DNA of 64,000 nucleotides, taken from contig NZ_CM001165.1 in the NCBI RefSeq assembly GCF_000213055.1, positions 1,674,001-1,738,000 on the forward strand. Direction: 5' to 3'. The translations under genes were made by a program, and so were the position numbers. Source of the DNA: Streptomyces sp. Tu6071. Lineage in GTDB: Bacteria; Actinomycetota; Actinomycetes; Streptomycetales; Streptomycetaceae. The notes beneath the pieces were generated by a model that had not been told where the DNA came from, searched no databases, and saw nothing but the letters and a program-made list of their open reading frames with translations. Positions 8,040 to 16,588 of the stretch are shown here, in pieces; within the stretch, counting starts at the first letter, position 1, and each line of letters starts with the position of its first letter.

Positions 8040-11009
8040 ATGCGCACGCCCCGTACACCCGCCCGCGAACCGGCACCGCCCGCCCGGCGCCGGGGCGCGG
8101 GCCTCCTCCTCGCCGCCGTGACCTCGCTCGGCCTGATCGCCGCGAGCGTCCCGGCCGCCGAGGCCCACGCCCGGCCCGCGCCGGGCCGCGCCGCGAGCGC
8201 CTACGACTCCGTCGATCCCTTCATCGGCACGAAGCTCGACACCACGCAGAACAAGGGCAACAGCGCCTACGGCAACACGTGGCCGGGCGCCGCGCTGCCC
8301 TTCGGCATGGTCCAGTCGAGCCCGACGACGTACCGCACCTCGGACGGCGACCAGAAGGGCGGCTACGAGTACACGGCCGACAAGCTGCGCGGCTTCGGCA
8401 TGACGCGCCTGTCGGGCACGGGCTGCGAAGGCCGGTTCAGCGCCTTCGACTTCCCCGTCCTGCCGTACACGGGCGCCCTCCCGGACAGCGGCCTGCCGCG
8501 CAGCCCGGCCGCCGACATCACCCCCTACTACCTCGACTACGACCACGCCGCCGAGGACGCGGCGCCCGGCTACTACCGCGCGGGGCTCGGCGACGGTGTG
8601 ACGGCCGAGCTGACGGCGACGACGCGTTCGGCCGTGAGCCGGTACGCCTTCCCGCGCGACGGCGACAGCGCGACGCTGCTGCTCGACGTCGCGGGCTCCA
8701 ACAACAAGGTCTACGACAGCCACGTCAGCGTCTCCGGGCGGACGGTGAGCGGCTGGGTCGAGGCCGCCTCGGTGTGCGAGGGCGGCGGCCACTACCGCGC
8801 GTACTTCTCCACGACCTTCGACAAGCCGTTCACGGCGCACGGCACCTGGCAGGGCGACAGCGTCACGCCCGGCGCCGACAGCGCGGACGGCGGCGACCGG
8901 AAGCACGGCGCGGGCGCCTGGCTCACCTTCGCGCGCGGCGCGAAGGTCACCTCGCACACCGGGCTGAGCTACGTCGACGTGGACGGCGCCGCGGCCAACG
9001 TACGGGCCGAGAGCGCCGGACGCTCCTTCGACGCCGTACGCGCCCTGGCCCGCCGCGCCTGGGACCGCAACCTCGGGACCGTCCAGATCCAGGGCGGCAC
9101 GGCGGCGGAGCGGACGAAGTTCTACACGGCGCTCTACCACGCGCAGTTGCACCCCAACGTCACCGACGACGTCTCGGGCCGCTACCCGGGCTACGACGGC
9201 AAGGTGCGCACGGTCGCGCGCGGCCACCACGTCTACACGACGTACTCCGGCTGGGACACCTACCGCGGGCAGGCGCAGTTGCTCGCGCTGCTCTTCCCCA
9301 AGGTCGGCGACGACGTCAACCAGTCGCTCGTGGACATGGTCGAGCAGACCGGCACCTGGCCCAACTGGCCGCACCTGAACCAGGCGCAGCAGAAGATGAC
9401 AGGCGACTCGCTCCAAGCGGTCCTCTCCGCGATCGACGCCTTCGGCAGCACGCACTACGACCGCGAGGGCGCGCTGCGCTCGATGGTCCGGACGCAGTCG
9501 CTCCCCGCCACGAACACGCGGCGCACGGCCGCGCTCCAGTACTTCGGGACCGGCTTCGTGGAGAACGCGAAGGGCGACTCGGCGACCTCGAAGACGCTGG
9601 AGTACGCGATCGACGACTTCGCGATAGCCCAACTGGCGGGCAGGCTCGGCGAGAAGGACACCGAGAGCCGCTTCATGGCGCGCGCCCAGAACTGGCGCAA
9701 CGTCTTCGACCCGGTCACCCGGGAGATCCGGCCGCGCTCGCGCAACGGCTTCGACCGCGCCTTCGACCTCGGCCAGCGCGGCAACCAGTTCGACCAGGCG
9801 ACCGGCTACCAGTACGGCTGGATGGTGCCGCAGAACATCGGCGGGCTCATCGCCGCGCGCGGCGGCGAGGCGAAGGTGAGCGCCGAACTCGACGAGCACC
9901 TGAGCCAGTTGGACGCGGGCGTGTACGGCACGAAGGGCGCCTACCTCTCCAACCAGCCGAGCTTCTCGGCCCCGTACGTCTACAACTGGCTGCGGCAGCC
10001 CGCGAAGACGGGTGAGACGCTGCGGCGCGCGACGAGCGAGCTGTACGGCACGGGCCCGGACGGCCTGCCGGGCAACGACGACCTCGGCGCGCTCTCCGCC
10101 TGGTACGTGTGGGCCAACCTCGGTCTCAGCCCGACCATTTACGGCACCGCGAACCTGGTCCTGAGCGCCCCGCTCTTCGACCAGGTCACGATCCGCAGCC
10201 AGGACAGCGCGCGCACGCTGCGCCTCAACGCGCGGGGCACGACGGGCGACCGCCCGTACGTGCGCTCGCTCAAGGTCAACGGCCGGACGAGCACGGCGAG
10301 CTGGGTCGGCGAGGACTTCGCGCGGCGCGGCGGAACGCTGGACTTCACGATGGCCGCGAAGCCGGGCGACTGGGGCACGCGGGCGGGTGACGTACCGCCG
10401 TCGTACGACGCGGGCTCCGACGCGCGCAACGACGTCGGGACGACGGCGGACGGCGCGAAGTCGGCGGGCTCGCTCGACCTGAGCGACAACTCCCTGTCCC
10501 GTGAGCGCCTTTCGGCGGCGGGCGCGGCTCCCGGGGCGAAGATCCCGCTCGGCGACACGGGCGTGACCTTCACGTGGCCGCGCACCGCGCCCGGCGAGCC
10601 GGACAACTGGATTCCGCACGGCCAGCGGATCGCCCTCGGCGGCCGTACGGGCACCGCGGCGGCCGGGATCTCCTTCCTCGGCCTCGCCACCAACGGCCCG
10701 GCCCAGGGCACGGCGCGCGTCGAGTACACGGACGGCACCACGCAGGACGTGACGGTGGCGCTCACCGACTGGACCCCCGGCACCGACTACCGCTTCGGCA
10801 ACGTGCCGCTCGTGGATACGACGGGCCGCAACCGCGCCGACGGCACCGCGGACACGACCCGCACGGTCGTCTTCGGCACAGCCCCCGAGGCCCTGGACCC
10901 GGCGAAGCGGGTGAAGTCCGTGGTCCTGCCGCAGTCCAGCGACAAGGGCGTCCTGCACCTCTTCGACGCGGCCCTCACGACCAAGCCCGTGTCCACCGGC
11001 GGCAACTGA
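8040..11009 (+). CDS. Secreted GH92 family alpha-mannosidase
   Basis: The 989-residue product starts at ATG 8040, after a purine-rich ribosome site, and has a signal peptide (LLLAAVTSLGLIAASVPAAEAHA). GH92 features follow in order: VDPFIGTKLDTTQNKGN, TWPGAALPFGMVQSSP, TRLSGTGCEGRFSAFDFPVL, YSGWDTYRGQAQLLALLFP and GNDDLGALSAWYVWANLGLSP. GH92 enzymes are calcium-dependent exo-alpha-mannosidases that trim alpha-1,2/1,3/1,6-linked mannose. The C-terminal 170 residues form an added beta-rich domain (FTWPRTAPGEPDNW...), probably carbohydrate binding. With the adjacent GH76 and GH30 genes it forms a mannoside-degrading set. Confidence 0.92.
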   Translation: MRTPRTPAREPAPPARRRGAGLLLAAVTSLGLIAASVPAAEAHARPAPGRAASAYDSVDPFIGTKLDTTQNKGNSAYGNTWPGAALPFGMVQSSPTTYRTSDGDQKGGYEYTADKLRGFGMTRLSGTGCEGRFSAFDFPVLPYTGALPDSGLPRSPAADITPYYLDYDHAAEDAAPGYYRAGLGDGVTAELTATTRSAVSRYAFPRDGDSATLLLDVAGSNNKVYDSHVSVSGRTVSGWVEAASVCEGGGHYRAYFSTTFDKPFTAHGTWQGDSVTPGADSADGGDRKHGAGAWLTFARGAKVTSHTGLSYVDVDGAAANVRAESAGRSFDAVRALARRAWDRNLGTVQIQGGTAAERTKFYTALYHAQLHPNVTDDVSGRYPGYDGKVRTVARGHHVYTTYSGWDTYRGQAQLLALLFPKVGDDVNQSLVDMVEQTGTWPNWPHLNQAQQKMTGDSLQAVLSAIDAFGSTHYDREGALRSMVRTQSLPATNTRRTAALQYFGTGFVENAKGDSATSKTLEYAIDDFAIAQLAGRLGEKDTESRFMARAQNWRNVFDPVTREIRPRSRNGFDRAFDLGQRGNQFDQATGYQYGWMVPQNIGGLIAARGGEAKVSAELDEHLSQLDAGVYGTKGAYLSNQPSFSAPYVYNWLRQPAKTGETLRRATSELYGTGPDGLPGNDDLGALSAWYVWANLGLSPTIYGTANLVLSAPLFDQVTIRSQDSARTLRLNARGTTGDRPYVRSLKVNGRTSTASWVGEDFARRGGTLDFTMAAKPGDWGTRAGDVPPSYDAGSDARNDVGTTADGAKSAGSLDLSDNSLSRERLSAAGAAPGAKIPLGDTGVTFTWPRTAPGEPDNWIPHGQRIALGGRTGTAAAGISFLGLATNGPAQGTARVEYTDGTTQDVTVALTDWTPGTDYRFGNVPLVDTTGRNRADGTADTTRTVVFGTAPEALDPAKRVKSVVLPQSSDKGVLHLFDAALTTKPVSTGGN

Positions 11010-11034
11010 CCCCACGGTCCCGTTCCCGCACCAC

Positions 11035-11076
11035 CCCGGCCCGGCTCCGCACCACGCGGGGCCGGGCCGGGCTTTT
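11035..11076 (+). terminator. Rho-independent terminator after the GH92 gene
   Basis: A 10-bp stem CCCGGCCCGG / CCGGGCCGGG is followed directly by CTTTT, 26 nt after the GH92 stop codon. Confidence 0.75.
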
Positions 11077-11108
11077 CGCCCGCGGAAGGCCGTGCGGGCG
11101 GAGCGGGC

Positions 11109-13070
11109 TCAGCCCCGCGTACCGGCCGTCCCCTCCTCCACCGTGCGCAGGCTGGTGAGCAGCGCGAGGGGGGTAGCCGCCGCCCACGCCTGGGGGCTGC
11201 AGGCGTGCGGGTAGGGGACGGGGCGCGCGTGCAGGGACCGGTCGTACCCGGCCAGTACCTCCGGGAGGCGCCCGCCGTGGTGGGCGGCGGTCTCCGCGAG
11301 CGCCGCCGTGAGGGTGCGCACCGCCTCCCCCATCCCGTAGCGGGCCAGGCCGAGGGCGATGACCGCGTTGTCGTGCGGCCAGGCGCTGCCCCGGTGGTAG
11401 GAGAGCGGGTGGTGGGCGGGCTGGCCCGCGGCGAGCGTGCGCACCGCCCAGCCGGTGAAGAAGTCCGGCTCCAGCAGACGGTTGCCCACGCGGCGGGCGC
11501 GGTCCTCGTCGAGGATGCCCGACCACAGCAGGTGGCCCGCGTCCGAGGCGAGGCCGTCGACCTGACGGCCCTTTCCGTCCAGGGCGAGCGCGGGGAAGTC
11601 CTCGTCGGCGAGCCAGAAATCACGTGCGAAGCGTGCGCGCAGCGCCGTCGCCGTCTCCTCCAGACGCGTGGCGTAGGCGGGGTCGTCCCAGTGCTCCCTT
11701 GCCAGCCGGGCGGTACGCAGCAGCGCGTCGTAGGCGTAGCCCTGGGCCTCCACGACGGCGACCGGGCCCTCGGCCTGGGTGCCGTCGCGGAAGCAGATCG
11801 CCCCGGCCGAGTCCTTCCAGTTCTGGTTGACGAGGCCGTCCGGGTCAGGCCGGTAGACGAGGTAACCGTGCGCGTCGAGCCCGCCGTCGCCGTGCATCCA
11901 GTCCACGGCGGCGCGCGCGTGCCGCTCCAGTTCGCGGGCCGGGCCCGGGTCGCCGGTCGTCTCGGTGTAGGCGCCGAGCAGCGCGAGGAAGAGCGGGGTG
12001 GCGTCCACGGAGCCGTAGTAGCGCCCGTAGGGCACCTGGCGGAAGTGCGCGAGTTCGCCGTGCCGCACCTCGTGCACGATACGGCCCGGTTCCTCGCCGC
12101 GCTCCGCGTCGTAGGCGGTGCCCTGGAGGGCGGCGAGCGCCCGCAGGGTCGCGGCGGCGGTCGCGGGGCGGTAGGGCAGGACGAAGAACGAGGTGAGCAG
12201 CGAGTCGCGTCCGAAGAGGGTGAGGAACCAGGGCACCCCGGCGGCCGGGACCGACAGTTCCGCACCGGCCGGGCCGTGCGCCGTGACGCGCAGCCGGTCG
12301 AGGTCGTCGAGCCCGCGCCGGCACGCCTCGGCGAGTCCCGAGGGCGCCTGCGGCGGCACGGGCAGGCTCCTCGCACCCGTGTCCGCGCGGGCGCGAGCGG
12401 CGATGGCTGTGGGGTCGGTGCCGGGCGCGGGCTCCGCGGCGCCGTGCGCTCGCGCCTCGACGCGCAGCAGGACCTCCGCGGAGCCGAGCGCGGGCAGGTC
12501 GAGGTCCCACAGCAAGCACCGGGCGGTGGTCCCGGCCTCCTCGACGGCCGCGGGCGCCGGGGAGGCGGTGAGGGTGGTGGCCGATTCCCAGGTCCCGCGC
12601 GTGTAGGTCCAGCGCAGGCCGTCCGCCTCGGGGCGCACGGTGCGGCGGGCGTCGTCCTTGGCGTAGACACGTTGGTCGGAGCGCAGCTCGAACTGGTCGG
12701 CGAAGTCGGCGTCCACGAGGAGGGCGAGGCGCGCGGTGCGCGCCCCGGGGCCGTTGTTGACGAGCCGGACGCGCTCCACGAGCGCCCCCGAGACGACGGC
12801 GAGGTCGCGGACGACCGTGTGGGCGGGCGGGGTGTCCCGGGTGCCGGCCGGGGCGAGCACGCAGGTGGCGCCGCCGTCCTCCTCGCGCAACGGGACGAGG
12901 ACCTGCGGGGCCGCCCCGTCCACCGTCAGCTCGTACCGGCTGAGGTGGCGGGCGTCGCGGCGGAAGAGGCCGTCCGGGCCGCTGCCGCGGCGGCCGGTGA
13001 GCCCGCCGTCCGCGCCGAGGACGGCGAAGGTGCCCTCGTGGACGAGGACAGTGGTGTCGGTGGTGCTCAT
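11109..13070 (-). CDS. Glycogen-debranching-type glycosidase (amylo-alpha-1,6-glucosidase-like)
   Basis: The 653-residue protein begins with the N-terminal beta domain of debranching-type enzymes (TFAVLGADGGLTGRRGSGPDG...RDARHLSRYEL). An (alpha/alpha)6 barrel follows, with VPWFLTLFGRDSLLTSFF and LVNQNWKDSAGAI. No signal peptide is present, so it acts in the cytoplasm on imported sugar. It overlaps the upstream glycosidase gene by four bases (ATGA) and is the last gene of a leftward operon from 16446. Such proteins are often annotated as debranching enzymes, but related barrels hydrolyse other alpha-glycosides, so the substrate is open. Confidence 0.8.
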   Translation of the reverse strand: MSTTDTTVLVHEGTFAVLGADGGLTGRRGSGPDGLFRRDARHLSRYELTVDGAAPQVLVPLREEDGGATCVLAPAGTRDTPPAHTVVRDLAVVSGALVERVRLVNNGPGARTARLALLVDADFADQFELRSDQRVYAKDDARRTVRPEADGLRWTYTRGTWESATTLTASPAPAAVEEAGTTARCLLWDLDLPALGSAEVLLRVEARAHGAAEPAPGTDPTAIAARARADTGARSLPVPPQAPSGLAEACRRGLDDLDRLRVTAHGPAGAELSVPAAGVPWFLTLFGRDSLLTSFFVLPYRPATAAATLRALAALQGTAYDAERGEEPGRIVHEVRHGELAHFRQVPYGRYYGSVDATPLFLALLGAYTETTGDPGPARELERHARAAVDWMHGDGGLDAHGYLVYRPDPDGLVNQNWKDSAGAICFRDGTQAEGPVAVVEAQGYAYDALLRTARLAREHWDDPAYATRLEETATALRARFARDFWLADEDFPALALDGKGRQVDGLASDAGHLLWSGILDEDRARRVGNRLLEPDFFTGWAVRTLAAGQPAHHPLSYHRGSAWPHDNAVIALGLARYGMGEAVRTLTAALAETAAHHGGRLPEVLAGYDRSLHARPVPYPHACSPQAWAAATPLALLTSLRTVEEGTAGTRG

Positions 13071-14479
13071 ACGGCGGTCCTCTCTCGGGCACCGGGCCGG
13101 GTCGCGGCGGGGGCGGGGTCCCCGCCCCCGCGAGGCGTGGGAAGGCTCGGGGCGGCGAGCAGGTCGAGGCCGAGGGCCGCCGTCCAGCCGAAGGACCGGG
13201 TGCCGCGCGCCTCGGCGGTGCGGGGGTCGACGTACTCGGCGAAGCCGCTGGCCCCCGCCTCGCGGAGCATCGACGCGCGCAGCCGGTCGGCCTCGCCCGT
13301 GTAGCCGTGCAGGCGCAGTCCGCGCTCCAGCAGCCAGTTGATGTTGAACCAGGCGGGTCCGCGCCAGTAGCGGGAGGGGTCGAAGTCCGGGCCGCGCAGG
13401 TCGTAGGAGGGGACCAGCGGCAGGGTGCCGAGGCCGAAGCTCGCGCCCTTGGCCGTGCGTACGAGCGTGTCCGCCACGTGCGTGGGCAGCCCCGGGACGA
13501 GGAGCGGCACGAGTCCGGCGGCGCTGCGCGCGGGCACGAGCCGGTCCGGGCCGAGGTCGCGGTTGAGGAACATGCCCTCCTCCGGCGACCACAGGCGCGT
13601 GACGAGCGCGTCCGTCAAGCGGGCCGCGCGCCGCTCGTGCGGGGCCCGGTCGCCGCCCAGTTCGGCGGTGATGTCCGCGAGGGCGTGCTCGGAGGCGATG
13701 AGCAGGGCGTTGACGCAGGGGTCCTCGACGGCGAAGGAGAACGGCGCGGTGTCCAGGTAGCCCGCGTCGCGGTAGTCGGTCGCGAGGCGCACGTAGCGGC
13801 CGTAGTCGAGGTCGGTGGGGCGTTCGGCGGAGGCGCCGTGGTCGAGGTCGGCCCGCCGGTAGGACGCGGCCGGGACCGGTTCGACGCGGGAGAGGGGCCC
13901 GTCCCAGGCGGGGCTGTTGTCCATGCCCGCCTCCCAGGGGTGCACGACGGCCGCGAGGCCGCCGCCGCCGAGGTCGCGCTGCCCGGTGAGGTAGTCGTGC
14001 CAGGCGGCGAGCCGGGGGCGCAGCCGTTCCAGGAAGCCGCGGCGCCGGGAGAGCGCGGGGTCGAAGCGGTGCACGAGCCAGGTGGCGAGCGCGTGCACGG
14101 GCGGCTGCACGATGCCGGACGTCTCGATGTGGCGGGGCGCGCCGAGCGCCGCCCCGGCTCGCGAGGAGCGCCAGAAGTCCGGGCTCGGGAAGTAGGCGGC
14201 GAGCGGGACGGCGGGGTTGAAGACGATGTGCGGGATGCGTCCGTCGCCCCACTGCGCGAGGGTCAGGGTCTCCAGTTCGCGCTGGGCGCGGCGCACCGAG
14301 AGGTGGCGCAGGCCGATGGCGATGAACGCGGAGTCCCAGCTCCACTGGTGGGGGTAGAGCCCCGGCGAGGGGACGGTCGAGTCCCCCCGCCAGTTCTGGA
14401 GCAGGACCCGTGCCGCACCGCGCCACAGCGTCAGGTCCGTGGCGGCGGTGGGCACGGGAGCGGTGAGCGGCTCGGTCAC
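13067..14479 (-). CDS. GH63 / MGH1-like intracellular glycosidase
   Basis: The 470-residue protein starts at GTG 14479, overlapping the upstream stop (GTGA). Motifs LYPHQWSWDSAFIAIGLRHL, WEAGMDNSPAWD and YWRGPAWFNINWLLERGL belong to the (alpha/alpha)6 barrel of mannosylglycerate-hydrolase-like (GH63-type) proteins. It has no signal peptide. Position between a debranching-like enzyme and a sugar isomerase suggests it hydrolyses an imported alpha-linked mannoside or glucoside. Known MGH1-type enzymes act on mannosyl- or glucosylglycerate, and applying that here is inference. Confidence 0.8.
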   Translation of the reverse strand: MTEPLTAPVPTAATDLTLWRGAARVLLQNWRGDSTVPSPGLYPHQWSWDSAFIAIGLRHLSVRRAQRELETLTLAQWGDGRIPHIVFNPAVPLAAYFPSPDFWRSSRAGAALGAPRHIETSGIVQPPVHALATWLVHRFDPALSRRRGFLERLRPRLAAWHDYLTGQRDLGGGGLAAVVHPWEAGMDNSPAWDGPLSRVEPVPAASYRRADLDHGASAERPTDLDYGRYVRLATDYRDAGYLDTAPFSFAVEDPCVNALLIASEHALADITAELGGDRAPHERRAARLTDALVTRLWSPEEGMFLNRDLGPDRLVPARSAAGLVPLLVPGLPTHVADTLVRTAKGASFGLGTLPLVPSYDLRGPDFDPSRYWRGPAWFNINWLLERGLRLHGYTGEADRLRASMLREAGASGFAEYVDPRTAEARGTRSFGWTAALGLDLLAAPSLPTPRGGGDPAPAATRPGARERTAV

Positions 14480-15276
14480 GCCCCCGACCTCCGCAGGAAG
14501 GCGGGGAGGGAGCGGACGGCCTCGAGGGGGTCGCCCGTCAGGCGGCACTCGGCGGCCAGGTAGCCGTCGAAGCCGATGGTGTGCAGGGCGCCCAGCCACG
14601 CGGACCAGTCGAGGTGACCGGCGCCGGGCTGGAAGCGGTTGGAGTCGCTGACCTGCGCGTGCCCGATGAAGGGGGCCGCGGCCAGGATCGCGGCGGCCGG
14701 ATCGGACTCCTCGATGTTCATGTGGTAGCTGTCGATGCCGATGCGCACCGAGTCGAGGCCGACGGCGGCGATCAGTCCGGCGGCCTGGTCGAGCCGGTTG
14801 ACCATGTGGTCCTCGTACCGGTTGAGCGGTTCGAGGAAGAGGGTGACACCCTCGGCGCGGGCGTGCTCGCCGAGTTCGGTGAGCCCGGAGAGCAGGACCT
14901 CGCGGTCCTCCTCCTCGGAGCGCGGCGGCTCGAAGGGCGGCAGCCGGCGCGAGAACATTCCGTACGAGGCGGGGGTCTGCACGCCGAGCGCGCCGATCTC
15001 GGCGGCGACGCTGAGCTGCGACTTCATCTGCTCCAGGGCGTCGCGGCGCAGGTCGTCGTCGAAGGCGGCGAAGAAGTGCGGCATCTCGACGCACACGGTG
15101 GGCATGACGACCCCGTCCGCGCGGGCGCGCAGCAGTTCGGGGAGCCGGTCGCGGAAGCGGAACTCGCCCTGGGAGCGCAGCTCGACGGCGTCGTAGCCGG
15201 CCTCCTGGGCGAAGTCCCACTTCTCCTGGAGGCTCCCCCCGGGCAGCAGCTGTTCCTGGCAGGCGATCTTCAACAT
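14476..15276 (-). CDS. Sugar isomerase/epimerase, xylose-isomerase-like TIM barrel
   Basis: The 266-residue protein shows a TIM-barrel pattern with likely metal ligands in FLEPLNRYEDH, IGIDSYHMNIEESD, GHAQVSDSN and DGYLAAECRLTG. These are typical of the AP-endonuclease-2 / IolE-IolI / hydroxypyruvate-isomerase group. It probably isomerises or epimerises a sugar acid, keto-sugar or polyol. It is translationally coupled to the next gene by GTGA and lies downstream of an MDR dehydrogenase, so an oxidise-then-isomerise sequence is plausible. Confidence 0.8.
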   Translation of the reverse strand: MLKIACQEQLLPGGSLQEKWDFAQEAGYDAVELRSQGEFRFRDRLPELLRARADGVVMPTVCVEMPHFFAAFDDDLRRDALEQMKSQLSVAAEIGALGVQTPASYGMFSRRLPPFEPPRSEEEDREVLLSGLTELGEHARAEGVTLFLEPLNRYEDHMVNRLDQAAGLIAAVGLDSVRIGIDSYHMNIEESDPAAAILAAAPFIGHAQVSDSNRFQPGAGHLDWSAWLGALHTIGFDGYLAAECRLTGDPLEAVRSLPAFLRRSGA

Positions 15277-15399
15277 GGCTTGGCGGGGCCTTTCCGTGCC
15301 GCGGGCGCGACACGCGGGGGACGTGGATGGGGCGGGGCCGGATGCGGCGTGGGGGGACGAGGCGGAGAACCGGGGCTCTCCGCCGCGTCCCGCGCGCTC

Positions 15400-16446
15400 T
15401 CAGAAGCTGAGGACGACCTGGAGCGCGTCGGCGGGGTGCTCGTCCAGCAGGGCGTAGGCGTCGGCTGCTTCGGCGACCGGGACGACGTGGCTGACCAGGC
15501 CGGAGACGTCCACCCTGCCCTCGGCGACGAGGGCGAGGAAGGTGCGCTGGAGACGTTCGACCGTCCAGCGGCCCGCGAGCTGCGGGGGCACCCCGCCGAT
15601 CTGGGAGCAGATGAGCTGGACGCGGTTGTGGTGGAACTCGTCGCCCAGGCGCAGGCCGGCGCCGTCGCCCTGGTAGAAGCCGGAGGCGACGACGCGGCCT
15701 CCCACGGTGACCGAGCGCAGTGCCTCGTGCAGGGCGGGGTAGGCGCCGCTGATCTCGATGGCCACGTCCGCTCCGGCGCCGTCGGTGGCTTCGCGGATGC
15801 GCTCGGCGACGGCGTCGGTGCGGGCGTTGAGGGCGTGGGTCGCGCCGTAGGAGCGGGCGGTGGCGAGGCGGCCGTCGAGGGCGTCGACGGCGGTGACGCG
15901 GGCGCCGTTGAGCTGGGCGAGCCGGGTGGTGAGCAGGCCGATGACGCCCTGTCCGAAGACCGCGACGTCCTCGCCGACGTGGATGTCGGCGGCCAGGACG
16001 GCGTTGTAGGCGATGGCGCCGACCCGGGCGAAGGCACCGGCGAGCGGTTCGAGGCCGCTCGGGAGGGTGTGGCCGGTCATGCGCTCGACGGGGACGATGC
16101 CCTCGCTGCGGTGGCCCCAGATGCCCCAGACGAGGTCGCCGGGAGCGGGTACGCCGGGGCGGCCGACGAGTTCGGGCGAGACTTCGGTCACTTCGCCCAC
16201 CTCGGAGTAGCCCCAGCCGGCCACCGGGTACTCGATACCGGCCGCGCCGTCGCGGAAGAGGCGGGCCTCGGCGTCCCAGGTGCGCGTCAGGTAGGGGTTG
16301 GTGCCCCGGTACGCGGTGAGTTCCGTACCCGCGGATATCCCGCTGTAGCGCGTGCGTACCCGCAGGTGGCCGGGGGGAAGTTCGGCGCTCTCGTGCGAGG
16401 CGACCTCGACCTGTCGGGGGCCGGTGAACTGGACGACGCTTTCCAC
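15400..16446 (-). CDS. MDR-family (alcohol dehydrogenase-like) NAD(P)-dependent oxidoreductase
   Basis: The 348-residue protein starts at GTG 16446. It has the GroES-like N-terminal domain (YSGISAGTELTAYRG) and a Rossmann half with VAVFGQGVIGLLTTRLAQLNGA. The usual catalytic-zinc cysteine and GHE motifs are absent (SGISAGTE replaces the CGSD-type motif), so it belongs to the zinc-poor MDR branch. It is the first gene of the leftward sugar operon, 123 bp before the TIM-barrel gene. It may oxidise a sugar or sugar alcohol released by the locus. Confidence 0.78.
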   Translation of the reverse strand: MESVVQFTGPRQVEVASHESAELPPGHLRVRTRYSGISAGTELTAYRGTNPYLTRTWDAEARLFRDGAAGIEYPVAGWGYSEVGEVTEVSPELVGRPGVPAPGDLVWGIWGHRSEGIVPVERMTGHTLPSGLEPLAGAFARVGAIAYNAVLAADIHVGEDVAVFGQGVIGLLTTRLAQLNGARVTAVDALDGRLATARSYGATHALNARTDAVAERIREATDGAGADVAIEISGAYPALHEALRSVTVGGRVVASGFYQGDGAGLRLGDEFHHNRVQLICSQIGGVPPQLAGRWTVERLQRTFLALVAEGRVDVSGLVSHVVPVAEAADAYALLDEHPADALQVVLSF

Positions 16447-16501
16447 GGGACTGCTCCGGTCGTGAGGGGAAGGTGGTGCGGGTGATCACTCACTTCCGTC
16501 G

Positions 16502-16529
16502 AAGATATCCCAGGCTTATGTCTTGTCAA
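16502..16529 (-). promoter_or_regulatory. Vegetative-type promoter for the leftward sugar operon
   Basis: On the minus strand TTGACA (16529-16524) is followed after 16 nt by TATCTT (16507-16502), close to the TTGACA/TATAAT consensus and 56 bp before the dehydrogenase start. It overlaps the 16521-16531 palindrome, as expected for a repressible promoter. Confidence 0.55.
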
Positions 16530-16567
16530 GAAGCAAAAGTGATGCTGAGATGCGTTGACGATCAACG
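16521..16567. promoter_or_regulatory. Two palindromes in the divergent sugar-locus promoter region
   Basis: TCTTGTCAAGA (16521-16531) is symmetric around one base and covers the leftward -35 box. CGTTGACGATCAACG (16553-16567) has perfect 6-bp arms and lies 21 bp before the solute-binding-protein start. Both are candidate operators, most simply for the ROK regulator encoded at 20185. No binding evidence exists. Confidence 0.45.
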
Positions 16568-16588
16568 TAAGTAGCGTGAGGAAACAGC

